Assembly (NCBI GenBank): GCA_964019165.1
Contig: OZ025277.1
Span: forward strand, 1,511,453-1,575,452
Direction of reading: 5' to 3'
Length of the DNA stretch: 64,000 nt
Source: Mastigias papua
Lineage: Eukaryota > Cnidaria > Scyphozoa > Rhizostomeae > Mastigiidae
Positions 35,461 through 49,123 of this stretch are shown here, piece after piece (within the stretch, counting starts at the first letter, position 1; the number at the start of each line of letters is the position of its first letter). Made by a program: the position numbers and the translations under genes. The notes beneath the pieces are model-generated. The model was not told where the DNA came from, searched no databases, and saw nothing but the letters and a program-made list of their open reading frames with translations.

Positions 35461-38400
35461 GTATGACAGCTTGAGTGATGTAGTATCTTTCTGTGTCATG
35501 TCCAACGGCGTTGACGATCATAGCACCCCAAAGTTCTTCTGTCTTTTGTACTGTGTATTACAGTGATGTAGTACTTTTTTGTTTTTGAAAATACATGTAG
35601 TGGATGGAAGTTATGGTTCATTGTTCAATTGAATTTTTCAGCTATCGTGGTAGTATTACTACTATCATTAGCATTTAAATAGATTATAAATAGTAGTGAG
35701 TCTAAGCAAGAGCCTTGAGGGATACTACATCAGATTCTTCAAATCTACAGAACAGTGCTGGCTCTCTAAGCTAAGTAAGTTTTTCCATAGCTTAACGTTT
35801 TCGCCGGTAATATTTGGATCTAAGAATTCTTATAAATTTTATATCGATGACAATTATTAAGTGGCTATGGATAATCGGTGTTCATAACAGTTTCTCACAA
35901 TGAGTATGTTGTAGACAACCTGGGAAATATGGTGTTTGTAGTGATCATAGTGTGCACAACATGGAGATGTGTACATGCACTGGCTGTGAAGTCTGTCATC
36001 TTTTATATTACACAATGCTTCAAAATTGCTTAAATCTACTCTACAACTCTCATCAACAACTGAAATAATTTAACAAGACACCTAAGTTTAGCCGTTTATT
36101 CTGCGTTCTACAATTCACCAACATCTTTCTTACTAATGATAATCACGGAATACGGTGATGTGCGGAGCATCCCATTAAAGACTATAGCCCAACTCGTTTG
36201 GCGCTGCTCTTTACGACAGTAGCACTTAAAAAATATTCAATATGATTTTTGTTATGCGAAGAAGGAATAGAGATACACTTTTGTATCACACTTCAATTTA
36301 CATAGAGCTAGTAGGAAAAAAAGAAATTATCCTATGCACTTTTGCATAGGCAAAGCAAAATTCCCTATCAGATAGTAAATTTATAAAAGTTATCTAAACG
36401 TAAATTAAGACAGGGGGATTACTTGAGACAATCGTCAGTAGAGTGACGATACCGAGGCCAAAGCAGTGCCGAATTAAAGGGAAATTTCCAAGACTACAAT
36501 AAAAACTTCTTGGATACCACCTTGTGAGGTTCTACTTTCTGTTTTCTTAACGTTCCGTTGAATGGTGTTGAAACTTCTTACAGGCCGGCATACCATGAAG
36601 TGTTATAAAAGGTTATCGTACGGAACAATGGTCAAACAGATATAAGAAGCTGTACAGTTTCAATAGTATCAAACGTTAGAGCACGCTAATATAGCCAATG
36701 GAGCACAGGGTGGAAGCCAATGTACATAGTCCCTATATACAGGCATCATGAAATAAAACCAAAAATATTCGTTCTGAAAGGACAATCCACAGTGAGGTGA
36801 CTTTTGAACAAGGTAAAATTGATAATTGCTGCAAACGGGCCATGCTCAAATTTGAAGGGCCTATACAGCTTAAATGCGAACAAGTACTGATAACCTTGTT
36901 TCTAATTCATTTGCAAAACCACAGTTGATACATGCATTCAATACAGACTGAAAAAATTCAGTCCCAACTGTATAGTTATGAGTAATATGCATTACCTATA
37001 GTTACTTGTAGTTTATTGCTTATTAAAAGCCTGTACACTGGCATCGCTAATATGAGTACATCATACCAGAGCCAAACTAACAGTATCTACACATTATATG
37101 TGCTGTCTACTAGAAGTTCATAAATGATTATTTAAATGAACCCTTAGTTAACGCCCTGAGTGGCAAATGTCTCTTGAGCTCTGATATTTTTGCTTATGTG
37201 GTTGACAATAATCACGCAAAAAAACGTATTACCTTATCAATCCAAGCTGCTACACATAATTACTTCAATCACTGTCTTGTTCGGCAAGAGAGAGGTCATA
37301 AAATTGGCTTTGCAGATCAGCAAGTTTCTCTATAGATTAAACAAACTTAGTATTAGTAAAGAGAAGCTCCGTTTGGTAACATATGGCACGGAATAGGAGT
37401 AATTTCTCTGGTTATCCTATCTCTAATGTTGCACAGATTAAATTCTAAGTTTTAACATATATAAAGCACAGGATTCTGATTCCTCCATAGATCTCTATAT
37501 CTATCTCACAATTTCATCTTGAGATCTATGTGGCACTCAGAGAAGACATAATATAGAGAGACTTCTAAATGACATAGAGTGTATGTAAATAATGAATGTC
37601 AATAAAGCCGGTTGATTTTTAAGAGTCAGGTTTGATATGTGAATAATAAATTTTTGTCTATCTTAGAAATTGTATAGCTACTTATGCTATGATCAATGTC
37701 TGAATGTTCTTCCCTTCTAGGATAACAGCCTTTAAGATCTGTTCAGCAAGCAATACAATAAGAATTTCAGTTCTGTCAAATTTATCATTTAAAGTATAGA
37801 AATTACTCATATGTACCTAGCGAGGGGCTTGCTGCTCTGGCTGGAGTTAATTTTCGATTTCTCTTCGGTGTCTTACTCTAGGTAATGAGAGAAAAGAAGC
37901 TCAGTTATTATCAAATGAGAAAAATACGATTGAGACAATGATAATACCCGTTTGGGAGTGGGATACTTAGGAAAGTGTAGTTTCAGATTACGTAAGAAGG
38001 CTGACATGATAATTTTCAAGCTAGAACAGAGAAAAACACAACTGAAACTTTAAAAATGTTATTAAGGTTAAAGCCACACTGACACAGAAGAGTCCAAAAT
38101 ACTGCTTTTAATTCTCCTTAAGGCTAGGAGCGACTCTTAACTTGCCATTTTCCACGTGAAGGTTCTAATTAAGTGGCTTCTTGCTTAAGTTAATAGATGT
38201 GCAGAAAAATTGGATTCAAATAGAAATGCAAATTTACAGATGCTTGCTATAATTGCACCGGATTTCTTGTGTAAAAAGTAAGACATCCAAGAGAGAGGAA
38301 TCAACAGTAACTTATAAGCAAACCTCATAATGTTTTTGTGGTGTGTAGATTTTGATGATATCTTCAGTTATTCCAGTACGATCTGTAAATGAAGATTCCT

Positions 38401-39388
38401 CAGAATATTTCCAGAGATAAAAAAATATCCATCCCATACATAATTCTTCTTATCACTCATGTTACAAACCTGATAAACTAAGGCGGGGACTGGCAACACG
38501 TAGCTTTAAGTGCTACATAAAAGAACCCCCATGTTGCTTCATGTGCTCTACAATGGCATTAGGACACATCCAAAGTCTACAAAACCATTTATGGTTTTAT
38601 TTACCATTTAATTCCCAACAAAGGACGTACTAAAATAGAGAGTGTGAAGTGTCACAACTCCCTTACTTTTGCGGGAGCCGTCCGTAACATTTTATAACTG
38701 CTATTCGCCCACAAGTGCCTCTCATGTTGCGGGGCATTTCTCTTCCCTTCATCAACAAATCACTTCATTTCTTTTGAGTGTGGTATACTTTTATACTTTT
38801 TATAGGAACTGGACCAAAAATATGTTTAAGTCTTTAGTTCGATAAGGATTTACTTTTGCTATTCTTTGTAATTGAAAGCCTCATAATTACTGAAATTTTG
38901 GCAAGAATCGTTAAGTTTTATCTGAAAAATTTATAATATCAGTTCTGACTGTTGACATATTTCAACTGTGCATTGAAGATGGACTAGTCATCTCAATTCT
39001 CTATTCCGTACCTGTCCAATCTTTTATAGAAGGAGGACCAATTTCAACTTTAGGTCATAAATTAAAGGCCAATTTGCATTCTCGCACAAATGCTAGTTTT
39101 TGATAAGAGTTTTTACTTTTTACAAATACAGCTATTTTAACTCACAAACAAAGAGAAAAAGTAAAGAACAATAGTATGCCAAATGAATTTTGATTGAGAT
39201 TGTAGCAAACAATGTACCATACTTGCTGACAACTCACACAGGCAAAATCAGTAAAGTTTTGAGACAATAACAACAAAAAGAGTGGAAGGTTTATTCAAAA
39301 TGTTTTATGTTGACCAGCTTGAATAATGAATGGCCGTTGACTATAGCGCATGGATGATCTTGAAACAAAAATTATGCTCGAATCTTAC
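35461..39388. other. Intergenic, no supported gene
   Basis: AT-rich sequence without recognised domains. Short open frames (for example 37190-37396) have no family resemblance. Confidence 0.45.
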
Positions 39389-39408
39389 CTAACAAGCTCT
39401 GGGAACTT
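39389..39408 (-). other. Possible 20-nt microexon
   Basis: On the minus strand a pyrimidine-poor but standard acceptor (CAACTTACAG) and a strong donor (AG|GTAAGATTC) bracket 20 nt that are open in phase 0 (KFPELV plus two bases). This would follow the exon at 39976-40166 in phase. The evidence is the splice pattern only. Confidence 0.25.
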
Positions 39409-39667
39409 CTGTAAGTTGGTGCTCCATCCCTCCTCTATAAATAGCCAGAAAAAGAGGTCTTCAATAGAAAAATGTCAGCCGTAATCAACAAAGCACCTAT
39501 CTATTTAAACTCCTGCTTTTATAGAAAATCTGAATTAGACATCAAAGAAATTTGATCTCCACATTCAAATTATTTTTGTCAACCTGCACCTAGTTCTAAT
39601 GTTTCAATGGAGTATACTTTGGTTTTCTTTGAATCCTATTGCCTTCACAGAAACTACAGCCGCTTGA

Positions 39668-39932
39668 CCGGTAGCTAAAGCTAGTGCTTCACAATTGACT
39701 TTGACCTAAATTTAGCTCCTCCAAGTTAATTTACCTCAAATTAGAGCTTACCAATTGAATTTGATCTAAATTAGTACCTCCGTTAATTTTACCTTCATTT
39801 GTGCTTCCAAGTTGAATTTTACCTAAAAGTTAGTGCTTTCCGCCTGACTTTTACCTTAAATTAGCGCCTCCAAGTTGAAGTTTATCTAAAGTTAGTGCTT
39901 CTGAGTTGACTTTGGCCTGAAAGTAGTGCTTA
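39668..39932. repeat. Degenerate ~31-bp tandem repeat
   Basis: About nine units of the form CTAAA.TTAGTGCTTCCAAG then TTGACTTTTAC. Example unit starts are CTAAATTTAGCTCC, CTAAAAGTTAGTGC, CTTAAATTAGCGCC and CTAAAGTTAGTGCT. Copies differ at many positions, so the array is old. It lies just 3' (on the minus strand) of the exon at 39976-40166. Confidence 0.8.
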
Positions 39933-39975
39933 CTTTCCAAAGGGTGTTCGCTTATATAAGATAGTTTCTACTCAC

Positions 39976-40166
39976 CAATTTGACACATGAATTTTCTTGT
40001 GCCTTACTGCCACAATCGCGATCATCTGTAAGTGATTGGTTGCTCCTTCGAGGTACTGCATCTTTTTCTACTTTTGCTTCTCTCATCCAATCTGGCAGAA
40101 GAGGGGCTGCAGCTTGTTCGAGTTCAATATGAGGGACATCCTTTGAAGTCATGTTGGAATCTCCAC
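39976..40166 (-). CDS. Exon G of unrecognised multi-exon gene
   Basis: The acceptor is CATGTTGTTATAG|GTGG and the donor TTG|GTGAGTAG. The 191 nt are open in one frame, entering with two bases (phase 1) and leaving in phase 0. They join exon F (40414-40453) in frame through a split Gly codon. The peptide contains SKDVPHIELEQAAAPLLPDW then MREAKVEKDAVPRRSN and is hydrophilic, with the motif LLPDW. A similar LPDW lies at the start of exon B. No domain is recognised. Downstream exons were not established. Confidence 0.6.
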
Positions 40167-40413
40167 CTATAACAACATGGGATATTTATAAGCAGAGGGA
40201 TTCACAACCCGGTATAAATTGAAACACGCGATGAGAGCTGGGTAGCATTAGAGAAAGAAGACTGAACCACTCTGACAAGCAAACAGAAATAATCTGCAAA
40301 AACTGCTACTCATGATTGGGGCAATTATATTAGATATTTGTGAAGTATACACATTGTGTAGGCTAAAGTTCCTAAGCGACCAAATACTTGAACATAAAAA
40401 GCTTTAGGCGTAC

Positions 40414-40453
40414 CTTTACGTAAAGGTTCAGTCGTGTTCTCCTCTTCTTCTAG
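40414..40453 (-). CDS. Exon F of unrecognised multi-exon gene
   Basis: A 40-nt exon between TTCATTTGTAG| and AAAG|GTACGC. Only phase 0 is open, giving LEEEENTTEPLRK plus one base, which pairs with the two leading bases of exon G. The acidic LEEEE run resembles the LEEEED of the candidate exon at 54424-54461. Confidence 0.55.
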
Positions 40454-40459
40454 CTACAA

Positions 40460-42838
40460 ATGAATGAAAACTTTTCATTCGAAAAGGTTAATTCGTCACC
40501 TTTGAGCGAGCTGCTTGCTACTAGCAAATTGTCCTTACAATAAAATGTTATCATAAAGTTCTTATTTGTGGCGACAGTTAATGAAATGTCCAACTGATTT
40601 TTGCTGAAATCCATAATCTTGTGGAGTCGCTGTCAAGCCTAGCCAAAAGAAAGTGCTGAAATACAAGTGGTGATCTAAATTCTTTGCAAACCATAATCAG
40701 ATTTATTAAGGACTCGTTAAGACGCTGCTATAAGGTAATAAGATGGAAATCATTAAAAAATCACATATTGGGAATCTTAATGTCCAAAAACGTTTATCGG
40801 TTGATGAGCCGTCATAGAGATAGGCATTTGAGATTTAATCTTTAAATTCATGTTGGTGATAACCAAAAAGGGAGAAGAAACTGACGATAGCTGATGTATG
40901 AGTGAGGGCTCTGTAAAAGAAACTCCAGTCTGTTGGTTGTCTTTTATGCTTCTGTAACACTTGTTTTTCCCTAACCTAAATAAACACCGAGGTACTTTGC
41001 CGATTTTGTAGGCAACAGAAAATCCCCGTCTAAACTGAAGGGAATCAAATATGAGGTGGATTCTATGATGGGAAAAATACTTCTGAAGTTCCAAAGAATT
41101 GTACTTCAGTAGTATTTAGATTTGCTACAATCGTTGCCAAAATGGATGGAACGTTTTGCAGATTTCTCGCAAATTTCTTTGCCTTTTCTCCCCCCTCCCT
41201 CAAACAATGCTGTCCAACTGCTCTAACTGTGATGCAACAATGACATCTCTTCCAACTCATTCGTTTTAGGATGCAGCAATATCCTGTCAATAATTATAAA
41301 CCCAACATTGTTTCAGGGGGGAAGGGGATTTGGCTACATTCAAAAGCTCTTTAAATAACAGTACCTTCTCAAGCAATAAATTGCAGTTGAATTGCAAAAG
41401 TGTGCGGTGCTCCAAATATCTTTGGTTACGATTATAGCATTATTTGTCAACCTGCCGAAAACATGAGCATCAAAAAATCGTGCCAAATATAAGAAAAGAC
41501 CTATTACAAAAAAATATGATGCACCCTTCTTGATTACAGTTGCTTGATACCCTGTCTTTAGTAATAGGAAAACAAGATGTCTAAATTGGTATGGTCCACC
41601 GCACTGGATACCAAGTCATGATGTAACGTAGCAGGTACGCGTTGTTCTAAAATGTGAGGATTTTTAGCTATGCTACGGATTTTAATCCCTTATCATTTGC
41701 TTGTTTTCTACCAAACTCTTGCAAATATCATCTCACCTTTGATTTCTCAAAATTACATTTGATTGCATTGACACCAACCCAGCCAAACCCTAGACAGTAA
41801 TAAAGAAATTACGATGGTCATTAACAAGCCAAGATAACAATATAGTCAATACATGTATATCAAAGCTAGAAATTCTTTGTTAGGGTAATTCCTTGAAAAC
41901 ACATTTTCGAATTGTAAGATACATAAAGCTATGAGCATCGAGAATCACAAAGGCTCAATAACCAGAGAGAGCGATCACAGGGAGTGATCACAGGAGTGAT
42001 CAGAGGGAATGATTATCTATAGCAAATTGATACAGAGTACTAGCTATAATGCAAACGTGGACTACTTCGAAACATACGGCTACTGAATAAGTAAGGAAAG
42101 CATATTAACGACAAATTCACGACTATTCTAAGTGATAGTAAAAGTTCATATAAATATTCCTCATAGCGAACAGGTACGAGAACTGAGACAATCGGGTCAG
42201 AGATCGAACACTCTTAAGCAAGGACATCGAATAGATGATGCTTCTGGAGGAGGGGGTGTGAAAAAAATTTGCTGAAGATGTAGGCAAGGTCTAGGTGTAG
42301 TGTCTGATAGCACAGCTGACACTTTTCAAATACGCATCTGATATAGCCGACAATAAGCTAGATACATGTTTGGGATATCTGCGAAAGCTGCATTATTCAC
42401 CGACCAGCCACACCATTTAGTGAACAGGCTTATGATTTGACAATAAACGACAAGCTCTGCCAACGAAGTGCTTTTCAAGGGGTTGCTTGGCGTCCCTCAC
42501 ATCCCTCCCCGTGACGGGCCTGCTCTTGAGGATGTTAGGTTACTTCAACACACAAGGAACACTCATATAGAGATTAAGTCTACAGAAATTCTGTCTATGC
42601 CATCCATCTAGATAATTATCTGCCTATGTTAGCAGCAGCAAGAATTAGTACCGAAAGCATTCCACGTCCAAGAGATTTGTCTAATTACCATTCCACAAAA
42701 CTTGCTGACGATCTTCGAAATTATTTGAAAACCCTCATTGTTGGGAGTGGCTTTCCAAGAAACATAAAGCAGTTCAAAAATGACGATGCTACTCAAAAAT
42801 TTCAAAATCATAGCAAAAAGCCTGAGAAAGTGCCTTAC
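40460..42838 (-). other. Putative intron, no further exon established
   Basis: An exon that converts phase between the candidates at 42.8-43.2 kb and exon F should lie here if all belong to one transcript, but none could be fixed. A short imperfect GTGATCACAGG repeat lies near 41970-42010. The frame at 42626-42952 (plus strand, 108 codons) has no recognised content. Confidence 0.35.
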
Positions 42839-42881
42839 CTCTTGACATACCCCCTGGCGCAACATAGGCATCAGCTTCACT
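42839..42881 (-). CDS. Candidate exon Y (43 nt)
   Basis: The acceptor is GCGAAGTCAG| and the donor AGAG|GTAAGGC. In phase 0 it reads SEADAYVAPGGMSR plus one base. Using the AG two bases further in, it can also be read from phase 1 to phase 0. The linkage to neighbours is unresolved. Confidence 0.4.
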
Positions 42882-42981
42882 CTGACTTCGCATATATAAA
42901 CGATGACACTGCATTGTTCTTCCTAGACTCTTGTTATCATCTACAAGAATAGAAACAAGTAAAAACAAGGTAAAAACATAC

Positions 42982-43029
42982 CGAGAGATCTATTTTGAAG
43001 CGGAAGGAGTTAGTATTGCTGAATAATGA
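42982..43029 (-). CDS. Candidate exon X (48 nt)
   Basis: A polypyrimidine acceptor (CAATTTTTTAG|) and donor CTCG|GTATGT bracket 48 nt open only in phase 0-0 (SLFSNTNSFRFKIDLS). It does not fit the phase left by the 58-nt exon E2, so it may be alternative or false. Confidence 0.3.
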
Positions 43030-43155
43030 CTAAAAAATTGATAAAGCCATAAATGCATTAGTATAAGCTTCTTACATACATAGATTTTATTTAAAAATTG
43101 TTCATAGGAAAAGACGTGGTGTCAAGTACGATGAAGCTTCAGTGAATTAAATTAC

Positions 43156-43213
43156 CTGCCTTCTCAAAACTCTTAATTTCAAGTTCCTTCCGAATTGCAC
43201 AGACGTTAATGCT
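43156..43213 (-). CDS. Exon E2 of unrecognised multi-exon gene (58 nt)
   Basis: The acceptor is GGTCATATAG| and the donor GGCAG|GTAATT. In phase 0 it reads SINVCAIRKELEIKSFEKA plus one base. It has the same length and the same phase-in and phase-out as exons C and D2, and like D2 it begins AGC and ends GCAG. It follows exon E in phase if E uses the GAA|GTACGT donor. Confidence 0.5.
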
Positions 43214-43276
43214 CTATATGACCGTAATTTTCACAATTTCCATTGCTTTATAAGCATATATAGATAAATATATATA

Positions 43277-43700
<424 letters not shown>

Positions 43701-43795
43701 ATATTACTTACTTATTACAGTAGGTCTAGAAATAACATATAAAGTATTTCAGGCTTAGAGATACCTCCAATGCAGCGAGCTTGTTTTCCACGTAC

Positions 43796-43917
43796 TTCTC
43801 GTCGACTCTTCCTTGTTGGTTCTGGTGAAAGTTTGAGTCCGGTCATTTCGCTGAGAGACCTTGACAAAGTAAAATCCTCATTGGCTTGAACTTTACTACC
43901 TTCCATTTTATATGGTT
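43796..43917 (-). CDS. Exon E of unrecognised multi-exon gene
   Basis: The acceptor is CTTGCTTCTAG|AACC. The donor used here is GAGAA|GTACGT, which leaves phase 0. A second donor 31 nt later (GGAG|GTATCT at 43765) would leave phase 1. It enters with two bases that complete a Glu codon begun by exon D2. The peptide includes PYKMEGSKVQANEDFTLSRS then LSEMTGLKLSPEPTRKSRRE, which is Ser-rich and basic at the end and looks disordered or regulatory. Confidence 0.6.
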
Positions 43918-44289
43918 CTAGAAGCAAGGTGAACCGTACGGTTATCGAACCGCATTAAGAGAAAAATTTAGCCCCAATATACAATGGCTTGCATTGCCAA
44001 CTAAATGGTAAGAACTAAACTAAATCCCAACTAAGAGCAATTAAAACTACAAGAATGTATCTCACCAAATAATAGGCAATGTACACTTGTCATGTCAACA
44101 TATAATATATAATAAAATATAACATAACATGATATTTCATAATATAATACAATATAATGGAAACATGATATAATCCAATATTAAAAAATATGATATAATA
44201 TAATATGATATAATATAATTAAGAAAAATTAGATAGAATACAAAGACGAAGATATAACGAGGAGAAAACCACGAAGAAACAAATAACTT

Positions 44290-44295
44290 ATACAA

Positions 44296-44350
<55 letters not shown>

Positions 44351-44385
44351 AATATATATATATATTCATATATATATATATTCAA
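44290..44385. repeat. (TA)n tract
   Basis: AT dinucleotide run preceded (44100-44220) by low-complexity ATAATATA sequence, inside the intron between exons D2 and E. Confidence 0.9.
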
Positions 44386-44973
44386 CAAACCAAACGCAAC
44401 AGTAAAAAGAACAATACAAAAGTTGATAATTTATCTTCAAACTTCATTCCTTATCTTGTATATAAATGATATTAATGTCTACAAATGCAAATGAAAAAGT
44501 AGGATAATTGGCTTTAAAAAGAAAGAAATAGTATATTACACATTCATACCAATAACAAAAAGAAAACAGAGAGTAATGACGTTACTAGTTTAGTAGCTCT
44601 AGATGACACCATGTAACTAATAAGTCTGTCACATAAGTAGAGTAAATAATTTACAAAGTGATAAAGAAAAGAACGAATGAATCATAATATCAAAATAAAT
44701 GTACTATATATTAGTCTTACAACAAATTTTAATTTCGGATTACATGTCAGACTGTCATATACTTTCAATTCAGAAAATTTTGAAATTTTATGGTAACGTT
44801 TGGCAGTCCGAATGTTAAATGTTTTCCTCATGTTTCAATGCGTGGTCTATCCGTTGACAATATTGCGCTGACTGTTTGTACAAGCTGAACAAGAAAAAAT
44901 GGCATATCTCAAGGGAAAATTTATTTATGAAGAAAAGTAAAGCAAATCTATACATTTAAACTGCAAAATGTAC

Positions 44974-45031
44974 CTGCTGCTTTGCTCCCGTTCAGATATT
45001 TATGTCCAAGTCGTGGACTCCCTCTAGGGCT
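44974..45031 (-). CDS. Exon D2 of unrecognised multi-exon gene (58 nt)
   Basis: The acceptor is TTTTTCTCTACACCAAG| and the donor GCAGCAG|GTACAT. It is open in phase 0 (SPRGSPRLGHKYLNGSKAA plus one base). The leftover G joins AA of exon E to give Glu, and exon D before it ends in phase 0, so the frame is continuous on both sides. Confidence 0.6.
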
Positions 45032-45271
45032 CTTGGTGTAGAGAAAAATATTGGAAGAATGAATACTCTCATTTGAATTGGAAATATCATATCATTTCTG
45101 AATCATATTTACAGAATAGCCATAGGTGATTTCAAATGTGACAAACAAAGGTAGTGGAATCAATCGAGAAAGAATTCTAACGCTGAGATATGAAAAACCG
45201 CTTCCTGTGCATGACATTTCGCCTCTTTGCTTGTAAGACGACTGTTTCGTATGCAATGTAATGGTGCTTAC

Positions 45272-45384
45272 TGGTGTCAGTTGCCAAAATCCTTGATCGA
45301 CAAACTCTTCCTCTAGATTGAAAAGCTGAATATCATCTGTGTCTTCTTCTTCGACAAAAAGACAATCAGGGCTTGATCTCAGGG
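45272..45384 (-). CDS. Exon D of unrecognised multi-exon gene
   Basis: The acceptor is CATATCTTTGCAG| and the donor CACCA|GTAAGC. It enters with two bases, which complete a Thr codon from exon C, and leaves in phase 0. The peptide is acidic, DCLFVEEEDTDDIQLFNLEE then EFVDQGFWQLTP. The GFWQLTP end recalls a motif in vault-PARP and VWA-type proteins, but this is too short to assign. Confidence 0.6.
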
Positions 45385-46394
45385 CTGCAAAGATATGCAA
45401 TACTTATTGCAAAAAGGTCTCATATACGGGAGGATAAAACAGCTGGAAACAGAAATTTGTGGGAGAGCAAAACGTGGAGGCGAATGAACTTGAGAAATGT
45501 CAGATTAAAAAGCAGTTGCAACAGTGTGCGGTCGAGATTGTCAGGGGAAAATCAAAGATTTGCTGACAATGCGTGTAGAATCGGCAGCTGAAAAGATTAG
45601 AGAAGCTAAAAAGCTCACATGTTCAAAGTAATAAGTTGTGTGATGAGATTACGTCACAATTCAAGAGGAACTGTACGCAGTTGATTTAAAAAAGAAAAAG
45701 ATATTAACTCTGAGCAACTACAGTTTAGTCTGTATAACAGTTCACACATTCATGAAAACAACTCATCAAATAAGTTGGATAAACATGGTTGGCCCATTCC
45801 TCAAAGTTACTTCAAGAACATTGAGCTTCTAACACTTTAAGCCACTTATCAGTTGACTGGTCAAGCAGGCCAAGAGTCCCTCTTTCTTCTGGATGGAAAT
45901 CTTCAGTATCGGTAAAAACCAACGCGTACACACTACACAATTTTTTACAAGAGCGACAAATGTTTGCTAAGTCTTAATATTCTTATTATTTGTCGACTTT
46001 GAACCTAAGGTTATTCTAAAATTACTCTTTACCCTGGCGATTTTGAGCACTGGTCTTTGTATAGAGTATACTCAGACAACAAGTGTAACGATCCTCCCCG
46101 AAGAATTGCTAAGTCGTATAATGACTACCAAACTAGATAAGTGAAATTTATATACGCTTTGTTGTCTAAAGAAACTCAAGTAAACAAAAAGTCCCCACGA
46201 AATGAGCCTTGCAGGTTTCTTAAATTATTCTTAAATTTCAACGATTTTGAGCCTTAATGTTCTTTTAGACTTTATCATTATAAAACGTGTGTATGTAAAT
46301 AAATTCGGGGTTGTACAATTCAAATTGATACTGCTAACACTGCGTGCGTACGTGCCTGGATGTGTGTGTGTGTGTTTTAATGCGTGTGTGCGTG

Positions 46395-46590
<196 letters not shown>

Positions 46591-46793
46591 GACATCATTG
46601 TCCTCCATCAAAATATTATTTTTGATTGACAATCGCTACTAAAGGCAATTTGTGCCACTCGCCTTTTAGCTCTTGCTCAGTCAGTGACCACACCTTTCTG
46701 CCTGAACAATTTTATTCTGTATCCTCCTAAGTTAAACTCGAAATGCCTCACGCATTTATAAAACTTGTAATTAAAGTAAGGGAATTTACTTAC

Positions 46794-46851
46794 TCAACTT
46801 TACTGGATTCGATAATGGAACTGGAGTGATTCTTCTTTGTCTCTGGCATGA
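46794..46851 (-). CDS. Exon C of unrecognised multi-exon gene (58 nt)
   Basis: A strong acceptor (GGTTTTTTTCAG|) and a consensus donor (GA|GTAAGT). Phase 0 is open and reads SCQRQRRITPVPLSNPVKL plus one base. It is preceded in phase by exon B and continued in phase by exon D. Confidence 0.6.
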
Positions 46852-47013
46852 CTGAAAAAAACCGAGCTTCAGTTTGAGCATGGCAAGCCTTTACGAAGGA
46901 GGATTGAGCTCAAAGACGTAAAACTCTTAAACTTCAATGACACATAGCATCAGTTACATATATAAATGAACAGTCTGTTGGCACAACAGAGCTTCACTAT
47001 AGCACCGATGGTA

Positions 47014-47570
<557 letters not shown>

Positions 47571-47929
47571 TTATATGGTATATATGTCGATTAATGTATA
47601 AATATGCATAGATTTATTCTAGGTTCTCGCCCGGTGTTTTCCCTACTATGATGGGACAGTTGGTACCATCTTCTCCAACACCCTATTCTTTTGTGCTTAC
47701 TATAATTTCCCATCATTTCATTCAAGTGTTATCCATGTTAGTCCTGTTTTATTGTGTAGAGTGCTTATTATCATCAGGCAATTATATAATGTTCCTCCGT
47801 GTTATTACTGTATGTGCTCTATGTACCTGTTCCAAAGTTAGGTTTCATGTAATTAGTTTTAGTTTTAATTAGACTTTATATTTTGTATAGTTGGTTTTAA
47901 TTAGCGCACTGTTAAATAGCACAATCAAC

Positions 47930-48122
47930 TATATAATATAATATAATATAATATAATATAATATAATATAATATAATATAATATAATATAATATAATATA
48001 TTATATTATAATATATTATATTATATTATATTATATTATATTAAATTATATTATATTATATTATATTATATTATATTATATTATATTATATTATATTATA
48101 TTATATTATATTATATTATATA
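47930..48122. repeat. (TATAA)n joined to (TTATA)n, inverted
   Basis: A pentanucleotide run TATAA to about 48000 switches to its reverse complement (TTATA) for the rest. The two halves form a large inverted repeat. Confidence 0.95.
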
Positions 48123-48131
48123 TTTTATACT

Positions 48132-48154
48132 ATGATGAAGGCTTGCGCCGAAAC
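48132..48154 (+). other. Hammerhead-core-like motif, single copy
   Basis: ATGATGA, then AGGC-TTGC-GCC, then GAAAC. It is related to the motif at 49192-49214 but has A where the hammerhead core needs C, so it would be inactive as a ribozyme. The downstream sequence (TATTTATTATCTT) also resembles that after the other copy. Confidence 0.5.
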
Positions 48155-48211
48155 GTTGTTCTTAGGCCTGTATTTATTATCTTAGAAGTTTCTTAGTGAT
48201 TGTGGCGTTAT

Positions 48212-48611
<400 letters not shown>

Positions 48612-48639
48612 TAAGTCATGAGTGGGCTACCACAATTGG

Positions 48640-48727
48640 AAAATTTCTTTTGGCCCCAGTGCGGATTCGAACTCACGATGTTTAGATCAGAAGACACCTG
48701 TGCTAATCAATTGCGCCATCCAGGCAC
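48640..48727 (-). repeat. tRNA-derived SINE-like fragment between (TA)n tracts
   Basis: The minus strand reads GGTGCCTGGATGGCGCAATT (A-box region) and GTGAGTTCGAATCCGCAC (B-box). The anticodon arm has an oversized loop, so it is not a functional tRNA. The sequence differs from the SINE at 8347-8532 and belongs to another tRNA-derived family. Confidence 0.6.
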
Positions 48728-48729
48728 CT

Positions 48730-49123
<394 letters not shown>

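Noticed and set aside
36340..36362. Small hairpin CCTATGCACTTTTGCATAGG
   Set aside because: It is an isolated 7-bp stem, expected by chance in 64 kb.
42626..42952. 108-codon plus-strand frame
   Set aside because: No domain or splice context. The antisense strand has a better exon candidate (42839-42881).
45272..45384. Vault-PARP or VWA-protein homologue based on GFWQLTP
   Set aside because: Seven residues are too few, and no other exon supports it.
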